Source: Phycisphaerae bacterium (GTDB taxonomy: Bacteria; Planctomycetota; Phycisphaerae; Tepidisphaerales; Tepidisphaeraceae). Taken from it: a stretch of DNA of 64,000 bases. The notes beneath the pieces were generated by a model, which saw only the letters and a program-made list of their open reading frames with translations, did not search any database and had not been told where the DNA came from. Every line of letters begins with the position of its first letter. Position 1 is the stretch's first letter. The position numbers were made by a program, and so were the translations under genes. The DNA is taken from assembly GCA_030448225.1 (NCBI GenBank), contig JAUJNJ010000010.1:1-64000 (forward strand). The letters run 5' to 3'. Positions 58,130-64,000 of this stretch are shown here, piece after piece.

Positions 58130-61100
58130 CTAGCGGGCGCGGCGGCGACGGCGGGCGAGCAGGGCGAGACCGGGGAGCAGCAGGCCGATGACGCCGGGCT
58201 CGGGAACGGGCGTGGTCGACAGCCGCAGCGTCGACCCTTCGATGCTGAACGTCCCGCTGACGTCCTCGGACGAGGCGTCGGTCATCAGCACGAAGTCCTG
58301 CGCCTCCACGCCGGTGGCGGTCGCGCCGGTCCAGTCGATCAGCGTGTAGCTCTGGCCAGGCGCCAGGCCGCCGGCGTCGGACACGCGGACGCTCACGCCG
58401 CCGGTGCCGGCGCCGGTGAACGTGCCGCCCGTGACGAGCAGCGAGTCGGAGTCGGCGGTCCCGAGGTCCAGCAGGAGGACCGAACCGTCGAGCAGTTCGA
58501 GGCCGCCGGCGAGCGTGATGTCGCCGGTCGTGCCGGCCCCGGTGCTGCCCGGGGCCACGCTCGCGCCGCGCCGCACCTGCGTCGCCCCGCCGACGCGGCC
58601 GGCGCCGCCGAGCGTGGCGCCGTCGGTGACGAACACGCGTCCGGCGGACGTGGCCGACGCCGCGACGCTAGTGTTGTTCGCGAGGAGCGTCCCCGCGCCG
58701 ACGTAGGTGTCGCCGCTGTAGGCGTTGCCGCTGCCGGCGAAGTTCGCCACGCCGCCGCCGACCTTGACGAGCCCGCCGGTGGCCGTGCCGCTGCCGGCGA
58801 TCTCGCCGGTCAGGTCGAGCCGGCCGCCCTCTGCGATCGACAGCTCGAACGGGCGGTCCGTGAGGATCGGCCCGGAGAACGTCGACGTGCCGGAGGTGTA
58901 GGTCGTGCCGATCGTGACGACGCCCGTGCCGGCGCCGGTTCCGAAGATGATCACGTCCCGCCCGAACTTGATGCCGGACGCGCCGAGCAGGAGTCCGGCG
59001 GCATTCACGTTGTTGTCGGCCGCGGTCGACAGCGTAACGATCTGGACCGACTTGCCCATCGGTCCCGGCTGGTCCGGCAGCACGTCGGCGGTGACGGTGA
59101 CCGTCCCGGTGTCGATGTTGGTCTCGCCGGTGTAGTCGCTCTGGGTGCCGGAGAGCGTCAGGTTCCCGAGCCCGCGCTTGCCGAGGCGGCCGCCCGCCAG
59201 CTCCGCCGGCGCCCCCTGCGAAAAGGGCGTGATCTTGCCGGAGAACTCAACCGACTCGAACCGCCCGCCGCCGACGTTGATGCCGGAGGAGACGACCCGG
59301 ACCTCGCCGGCGCCGGCGATGCCCTCGAAGTCCTCGGCGCTGGTGTCGAACGACAGGTCGAGGACCGCGCCGGCGTTGATCGTGACGAACGTGTCGGAGT
59401 CGAGCGTGTTGCCCACGCCGGTGCGGAACATGCCCTCGGCGACGACGACGTCCGCGTCGGCGACGCGGCCGCCCGCGCCGGCGAAGTTCAACATGCCGGT
59501 CCCGGTCTTCGTGAGCGTGCCGCGGCCGTTGAGCCGCACGCCGCTGGTGGCGGTGAACGTCACGTCGTTGGCGCCGGTGTCGATGACGTTGTTCGTCCCG
59601 TTCACGGTGAGGACGCGACCCGAGGAGAACCCGCCGGCGGTGACGCGGAGCGTGCTGTTGCTGAGGACGATGCCGCCGGCGGCGGCCCCGAGGTTGGCGT
59701 CGGACGACACCTCGACCGTGCCGCCGAAGATGCGGGTGCCGCCGGCGTAGGTGCTGGTCCCGCCGAGCACGAGCCGCCCGTCGCCGGACTTCGTGAGCCC
59801 GTTCACCGGCGCGTTGCCGATCGCCGAGTTGATCGTGAGCGTGTTCGCCGCACCGTTGACGACGGCGAGGATCTCGGCGTTGGCCGCTTGGGCTCCGACG
59901 ATCGTGCCGCCGGTGATCGTGCCGCCGGCGGAACTGAGGATCCCGCCCGCCGCCAGCGACAGGGTCTGTCCCGCGCCGATCGTGAGCGTTTGGTCGGAGG
60001 CGAAGTTCAACGAGTTCAGCGTGCGGCTCGCGGCCACCGGGCCGGTCAGCGGCCCGGTGATCTTCACGTTGTCCGTGTCCGAGAACGCCGCCGGGTCGTT
60101 GGACGTCTGGTAGGCGTTGAACGCGACGATCGCGCCCGTGTTGCCCGGCTGGGTGGCCCAGTCGTTGCCGCGCGTGGCGAACGGGATGATGCCGTTGATC
60201 TGCTCGACCGGCTCGGGGTCCGAGACCGTCCCGGCCGGGATGGCGAGGGTCGCCCCCCGAGTGGGCACCCCGGTGAGGCTGCCGGCCGAGAGGCTGGCGC
60301 CGGCGTCGAGGTCGAGGACGGACGCGCCGGTGATCGAGAACACGGGGATGCCGTTCGAGGGAACCACCGTGGTGCCGATGGAAATGCTCGCTAGCGTCTG
60401 CGCCGCCGCCGCGTCGCCGGCCGAACGGATCGACAACGTGCCTTCGAGGTCCAGGCGGGCGGCGGGGTTCAGGCGGTCGGCCACGTTCTGGGCGGTGTTG
60501 TCGAGAAGCAGGCGGGCGCCGTTGTTGACGTCGATCACCGCGGTGCTGCTGAGCCGCCCCCCGCCGCTCAAGCGGAACGTGCCGGCGTTGACGGTCGTGG
60601 TGCCGGTGTAGGTGTTGTCGCCCTCGAACGTGTAGGTCGTGGCGCCCGAGCCGACGTCCTTGGTGATCCCGGCGCCGAGCACCCCGGCGCTGTCGGGCAG
60701 GCCGAGGATGCGGCCGGAGACGGTGAGGTCGGAGGTGAAGTTCAGGCCGATGCCGGAGTTGCCGCGGAGGACGAACGTGCCGGCGCCGCTCAGCCCGCCC
60801 ATCGTGTCGCCGTTGTCGTTGAAGTCGAACGTCGCGCCGGCTGCCACGGTCACGAGCGTCGATTCGCGCAGGATATCGCCGGCGCCCGTTCCGCGGGCGA
60901 CGGTGCCGTCCGGGTTGACGGTCATCGTCTCAGTCGTGTTACCGTCGGCCACGCGGACCTCGCCCGCGAGTACCGTGAGGTCGCCGGTCAGGCCGGTGAG
61001 GTTGCCGACGAGAATCGGGTTCGTGGAGTTGTTCGTGAACGTGATGTCCCCGTCACCACGGATCACGTTGTTGGCGGCGGCGGTGGTCGGCGACTCCAGG

Positions 61101-61597
61101 TTGGCCAGCACGAGTTGGCCCGCGCCGGCGGCCACGTTGACCGACAGGTTTGCGCCCTCGGCGATGCTGATCGGGTTGACGAGCGAGAACCCGCCGGCGC
61201 CGGTCTGATCGATCGACGCCGTCGTGGTTGTCGCGCGGAGGGACAACTGGTTCGGGAACGCCGCCGTCCCCGTGCCGGTCGCGACGAGCCTCGACCCGGG
61301 GCTCGTCGTCGCGAACGTGAGCCGCTCGAAGTAGAACGCCGGGATCCGCGTGCGGTCGTAGTCGTTGGTGACGGTGTACGCGGGGTCGCCGCCCCCGAAG
61401 GTGATCGTGTCGCGAACGCCCCCGCCGGTCGGGGCGCGGCCCTCTGCATACTGGTTCGGGTCCGACAGGTTCCCGGACGTGTTCGTGTACGTGAACTGCT
61501 CGGCCCGCGCGGTGGCGGGGCCGACGGCGGCGAGCAAGCCGATCGAACCGAGTGCGGCGGCCGCGGCCGTCGAGAGCTTCAGGTGTGCATTTCTCAC
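58130..61597 (-). CDS. Large PEP-CTERM protein with autotransporter-associated strand repeats
   Basis: Intact 1155-residue exported protein. GTG 61597 is preferred: AGGAGA lies eight bases upstream and it starts the signal (LKLSTAAAAALGSIGLLA, cleavage near ARAE); the longer frame to 61726 has no signal. The body is a long series of autotransporter-associated beta-strand repeats (NTYTGTTTVNAGTFRLSGGG, STYAGGTRIFGGTVEVSSDA, GTLTKTGTGMLNFAG, SDYTGETNIDTGTVTVTAD, NAYSGDTYVGAGTLLANNTS), predicted to form a beta-helix. The end is VPEPGVIGLLLPGLALLA followed by RRRRRAR, a PEP-CTERM sorting signal. Composition is Gly/Thr/Val-rich and almost free of cysteine. It lies 184 bases downstream of a prepilin-like gene on the same strand. 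Confidence 0.93.
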   Translation of the reverse strand: MRNAHLKLSTAAAAALGSIGLLAAVGPATARAEQFTYTNTSGNLSDPNQYAEGRAPTGGGVRDTITFGGGDPAYTVTNDYDRTRIPAFYFERLTFATTSPGSRLVATGTGTAAFPNQLSLRATTTTASIDQTGAGGFSLVNPISIAEGANLSVNVAAGAGQLVLANLESPTTAAANNVIRGDGDITFTNNSTNPILVGNLTGLTGDLTVLAGEVRVADGNTTETMTVNPDGTVARGTGAGDILRESTLVTVAAGATFDFNDNGDTMGGLSGAGTFVLRGNSGIGLNFTSDLTVSGRILGLPDSAGVLGAGITKDVGSGATTYTFEGDNTYTGTTTVNAGTFRLSGGGRLSSTAVIDVNNGARLLLDNTAQNVADRLNPAARLDLEGTLSIRSAGDAAAAQTLASISIGTTVVPSNGIPVFSITGASVLDLDAGASLSAGSLTGVPTRGATLAIPAGTVSDPEPVEQINGIIPFATRGNDWATQPGNTGAIVAFNAYQTSNDPAAFSDTDNVKITGPLTGPVAASRTLNSLNFASDQTLTIGAGQTLSLAAGGILSSAGGTITGGTIVGAQAANAEILAVVNGAANTLTINSAIGNAPVNGLTKSGDGRLVLGGTSTYAGGTRIFGGTVEVSSDANLGAAAGGIVLSNSTLRVTAGGFSSGRVLTVNGTNNVIDTGANDVTFTATSGVRLNGRGTLTKTGTGMLNFAGAGGRVADADVVVAEGMFRTGVGNTLDSDTFVTINAGAVLDLSFDTSAEDFEGIAGAGEVRVVSSGINVGGGRFESVEFSGKITPFSQGAPAELAGGRLGKRGLGNLTLSGTQSDYTGETNIDTGTVTVTADVLPDQPGPMGKSVQIVTLSTAADNNVNAAGLLLGASGIKFGRDVIIFGTGAGTGVVTIGTTYTSGTSTFSGPILTDRPFELSIAEGGRLDLTGEIAGSGTATGGLVKVGGGVANFAGSGNAYSGDTYVGAGTLLANNTSVAASATSAGRVFVTDGATLGGAGRVGGATQVRRGASVAPGSTGAGTTGDITLAGGLELLDGSVLLLDLGTADSDSLLVTGGTFTGAGTGGVSVRVSDAGGLAPGQSYTLIDWTGATATGVEAQDFVLMTDASSEDVSGTFSIEGSTLRLSTTPVPEPGVIGLLLPGLALLARRRRRAR

Positions 61598-61780
61598 TGC
61601 GTTCTCCTCTCCGGGCGCGCCCGATTCGGGCGTGCCATGGTTTCCAAATCCGGATACGTGTTGATTGCCCGCCTCGTGCCGCCCGACCGGGCCGGTGCGA
61701 CGGACGGGTCTGGCGGCGCGTCTCATCCGAAGGCGGTCGCGAGACGGGGGCGGAGGCGGACGGGCGCCGCGCTTCGGCGT

Positions 61781-62722
61781 TCATTGGTTGTAGACGTACT
61801 TCGTCATTCGCTGGCCGCCCACGAGCGTCGTGGAGATCACCAGCCCCGGGCACTGCTGCATCGTGAAGTTGTTGTTCTGCGCGAGCCCCTGGTAGCTGCG
61901 GACCCACGCGAGGATGTGGCCGGGGCCGCGGGGCACCCACTCGACGTGGCCGTCGGCGAACGCCATGTTCGACCCCGCGCTGCCGTGGTTGTTCCCGGCG
62001 TCGGGCCAGTTGTTCATCTTGTTCGGGTCGCTGGAGGAATCCTTGTCCATGTCGACGATCAGGATCGTGGTCGACGGCCCCCTCAACTTCCCGAGCCGCT
62101 TGATGACCGCCGACGTCACGTTGTTGGCGCCGGTGCGGTAGCGCGGGTCGCCGGGGCTGATGCCGAGTTGGCGGTTGAACGTGCCGACGCTGCGGCCGTC
62201 CATGACGTACCCGTCGATCCACATGCCGGCGGAGTACCAGGCGAGCGGTTCATAACTGTGGCCCGAGTCGTCGGCCGCGTTCGACGCCGAGATTTCGATG
62301 TCCTCCAGCACCGGGTAGCCCCACTTCACCCGCCACGTCGCCTCGGGGATGAACGTGCCGGGCCGGATGGCGTTCTGGGTGCTAGGGCAGACGGCGGCGT
62401 TGACGTCGGTGACGTACTTGGGGAACAGGCTGCCGAGCGAGTCGTCGGCGCCGCTGTCGTTCGGGAAGAAGTTCGGCCGCTTCTGGTTCTCGCCGGCGCG
62501 GATCGTCGCCGCCAGCACGATCTGCCGCAGGTTGGACGAGCACTTCATCCGGTCGGCGGCCTGCCGCGCCTTGTTGAGCGCGGGCAGCAGGATCGCGATG
62601 AGCGCGGCGATGATGCCGATCACCACGAGCAGTTCGACGAGCGTGAAACCCCGCCGCCGCTGAACAGGCGCGGGCGCGGCACCGGGTGTAGCCGCTCGGG
62701 TGATGTTCTTTGAGCTTTTCAT
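61781..62722 (-). CDS. Prepilin-type N-terminal cleavage/methylation protein
   Basis: Intact 313-residue pseudopilin-like protein. ATG 62722 is chosen because [14 protein letters not shown] gives a normal basic leader before [18 protein letters not shown] and [14 protein letters not shown]; no Shine-Dalgarno is visible, and the preceding 60 bases are unusually AT-rich. The outer domain includes [43 protein letters not shown] and the family end [18 protein letters not shown]. It precedes the large PEP-CTERM gene on the same strand, as in the 47.7 kb set. Confidence 0.92.
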   Translation of the reverse strand: MKSSKNITRAATPGAAPAPVQRRRGFTLVELLVVIGIIAALIAILLPALNKARQAADRMKCSSNLRQIVLAATIRAGENQKRPNFFPNDSGADDSLGSLFPKYVTDVNAAVCPSTQNAIRPGTFIPEATWRVKWGYPVLEDIEISASNAADDSGHSYEPLAWYSAGMWIDGYVMDGRSVGTFNRQLGISPGDPRYRTGANNVTSAVIKRLGKLRGPSTTILIVDMDKDSSSDPNKMNNWPDAGNNHGSAGSNMAFADGHVEWVPRGPGHILAWVRSYQGLAQNNNFTMQQCPGLVISTTLVGGQRMTKYVYNQ

Positions 62723-63087
62723 ATCAATTAATAACACGATAGTAGTAAACACAGCCAAATCTGCCGCGGGCCGTCCACGCATGTTGGCCATGTGCGTCGT
62801 CAGGCCTCAACGTCGGACGATCCCTTAACTCGCGCGCCGGCCCGCTTCGCCGGAACCGAGACGTCGTCGGCCGGTACCGGCCCTTCCCGAGGGGCGGGAT
62901 TAGAGTCGCCGGTGGTTAGAATGCTGTTAGCACCCCGTAAACCTTTGGAAGATCTCGCGCCTGAAGTCCGGTCTGTGCAGCGAGTTGCTAACGCCGCGCT
63001 CACGGTCCGCGGCGGTCGAGACGTGCTGAACCGAGGAAGCAGGACGCGATGACGTCTTCACTCGCCGCGCGACGTCCGACGGAAAAG
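62723..63087. other. Intergenic region with AT-rich promoter-like stretch
   Basis: Bases 62723-62760 are AT-rich and upstream of the prepilin-like gene; on the minus strand TTGGCT, 18 bases, TTATTA could be a weak promoter very close to the start. The rest shows nothing supportable. Confidence 0.35.
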
Positions 63088-63133
63088 AAGAACCCCGGCG
63101 GCACGCGAACATCGTCGCGGGGCGCCGGGGTTC
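63088..63133 (-). terminator. Terminator of the PVC cytochrome gene
   Basis: GAACCCCGGCG (63090-63100) pairs with CGCCGGGGTTC (63123-63133). Read on the minus strand the stem is followed by TTCTTTTCC, the T-rich tail expected for a transcript coming from the gene ending at 63201. Confidence 0.8.
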
Positions 63134-63200
63134 CAATTCGTTCAAAATTTTGCCTGCGGCCGGCCACACGCCCGTCGCGCGAGGGCGTCGAAGGCGGCGA

Positions 63201-64000
63201 CTAGCGACCGGCGAACATCTTGTGGCCGCGGTCGCCGCCGGAGAGGAGGTAGGCCATGAGGTCGAGGACCTCATCCTCCTCGAGGAGGTTGAGCAGTCCC
63301 TCGGGCATCGGCGACAGTTTCGACGGGCGGATCGACTTCACCTGCTTCGTGTCGACGCTCGTGAGGTCGTTCGGGTCGTACATGTTGGTCATCACCCGCA
63401 ACGAATCGCCGGCTAGGTTAACGATCCGGCCGACAACCGGGTCGCCCTTCGTCCGCACGATCGCGACCTGCGCGTATTGGTCGCTGATCTCCTTGTGCGG
63501 CAGGATGATCGACTCGAGCAGGTCGCGCGGGCCGAAGCGCCCCGCGACGCCGGTGAGGTCGGGGCCAACCGCGCCACCCTCGTTGGCGAACCGATGGCAG
63601 GCGAAGCAGCCGACCGCGCCGAACAACTGGCGACCACGGTCGAAGTCGCGCCCGGCCAGCCCGTCACGGGCCACCGCCGGTGCAAGGTCGTCGACGTTCC
63701 ATTCCTTCACCTTCGTACGGCCCTTCAACACCGACGCGAACGCCGCCTGCGGCGACGCGACGTTGGGCTTCGCCTCGATCACCGGCTTCAGCGCCGCCAG
63801 GGCGTCCGGCGGCAGCGCGGCGACGGCTTCCTTCTTGATGTTGGCGACGAAGTTCCCGAAGCTCGCCCCGCCGCGGTAGCCCGCGGCCTTCTGGAACCAC
63901 TCCATGTACTGTCGCCGCTGGTCCATCGTCCAGCCGGTCTTGAGCATCCGGAGCGACTTCGCGTAATCGAGCTGCTCCTCCTGGGTCGGCGCCTTGGCGA
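63201..64000 (-). CDS. PVC-type cytochrome c protein, C-terminal part (5' end outside window)
   Basis: The open frame continues to the window edge ([20 protein letters not shown] at the boundary), so 265 residues of a larger protein are visible. Upstream part: helical HEAT-like region ([19 protein letters not shown]). C-terminal cytochrome: [17 protein letters not shown] with heme motif CFACH (codons 63594-63608), [39 protein letters not shown] and the end block [20 protein letters not shown] with an axial-Met candidate. This is the standard end of PVC membrane-bound dehydrogenases, so the missing N-terminus is probably a sugar-dehydrogenase propeller. Clean frame; strong terminator downstream. 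Confidence 0.93.
   Translation of the reverse strand, partial: AKAPTQEEQLDYAKSLRMLKTGWTMDQRRQYMEWFQKAAGYRGGASFGNFVANIKKEAVAALPPDALAALKPVIEAKPNVASPQAAFASVLKGRTKVKEWNVDDLAPAVARDGLAGRDFDRGRQLFGAVGCFACHRFANEGGAVGPDLTGVAGRFGPRDLLESIILPHKEISDQYAQVAIVRTKGDPVVGRIVNLAGDSLRVMTNMYDPNDLTSVDTKQVKSIRPSKLSPMPEGLLNLLEEDEVLDLMAYLLSGGDRGHKMFAGR

Noticed and set aside
63201..63947. Complete small cytochrome gene starting at ATG 63945-63947
   Set aside because: The frame stays open and protein-like to the window edge and no signal peptide follows that ATG, so it is an internal methionine of a longer protein.

Overview
This window is about 64 kb of very GC-rich DNA that looks like a planctomycete chromosome fragment, most likely from the Phycisphaerae or a Tepidisphaera-like soil lineage. 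That placement is inferred from gene content: three PSCyt2/PSD1 (DUF1549/DUF1553) plus DUF1501 gene pairs, PVC-type membrane-bound dehydrogenases with HEAT repeats and a CxxCH cytochrome end, four prepilin-like proteins beginning with an FTLVELLVV helix, three PEP-CTERM proteins, ceramidase-like proteins, and a cell-surface protein with an N-terminal LEGRVLLA (LEPR-XLL-like) motif. I see no phage, insertion sequence, integrase, CRISPR array, rRNA or tRNA.

Layout. 1-1080: 3' part of purA. 1.7-5.2 kb: multi-domain surface protein (SdrD-like, PKD-like and carbohydrate-binding domains) carrying an in-frame TAG. 5.8-6.6 kb: prepilin-like protein on the minus strand. 7.4-11.9 kb and 13.8-18.2 kb: two PSCyt2/PSD1 + DUF1501 pairs, with a small hypothetical gene and a secreted NlpC/P60-like protein between them. 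18.6-19.4 kb: DUF6065 protein. 19.7-25.2 kb (minus): giant ceramidase-like/PVC-dehydrogenase/HEAT/cytochrome/sugar-binding fusion. 25.3 kb: a 57-residue Pmp3/YqaE protein. 25.7-30.1 kb: tesA diverging from ybbA-ybbP, the arrangement known from E. coli. 30.2-31.6 kb: stand-alone ceramidase-like protein. 32.0-34.2 kb: metallophosphoesterase fused to a PQQ-type propeller. 34.2-35.7 kb: gene-poor, with a palindromic repeat and remnants of small genes. 35.8-39.8 kb (minus): third PSCyt/PSD1 + DUF1501 pair. 40.3-43.3 kb: PEP-CTERM protein followed by a prepilin-like protein. 43.5-47.1 kb (minus): operon of two zinc amidases and a PBP4-type DD-peptidase. 47.7-51.1 kb: second prepilin-like + PEP-CTERM pair. 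51.5-55.6 kb: PVC dehydrogenase with cytochrome and DUF1080 ends. 55.9-57.7 kb: Tat-exported metallophosphoesterase. 58.1-62.7 kb (minus): third prepilin-like + PEP-CTERM pair. 63.2-64.0 kb (minus): C-terminal part of another PVC cytochrome protein.

How the genes work together. Almost everything is exported: polymer binding (surface protein, PEP-CTERM beta-helix proteins), oxidation and hydrolysis of sugars or lipids (PVC dehydrogenases, DUF1080, ceramidase-like enzymes, DUF1549/1553/1501 sets) and peptidoglycan turnover. This fits a polysaccharide-degrading lifestyle in which several complete sets were duplicated and given different accessory domains.

Quality caution. About a dozen genes are interrupted by many one- or two-base frame changes that often compensate one another and sit in GCGCGC or G-run contexts, while neighbouring multi-kb stretches are clean. 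I read most of these as local assembly or sequencing indels rather than real gene decay, and annotate those genes across their full length.
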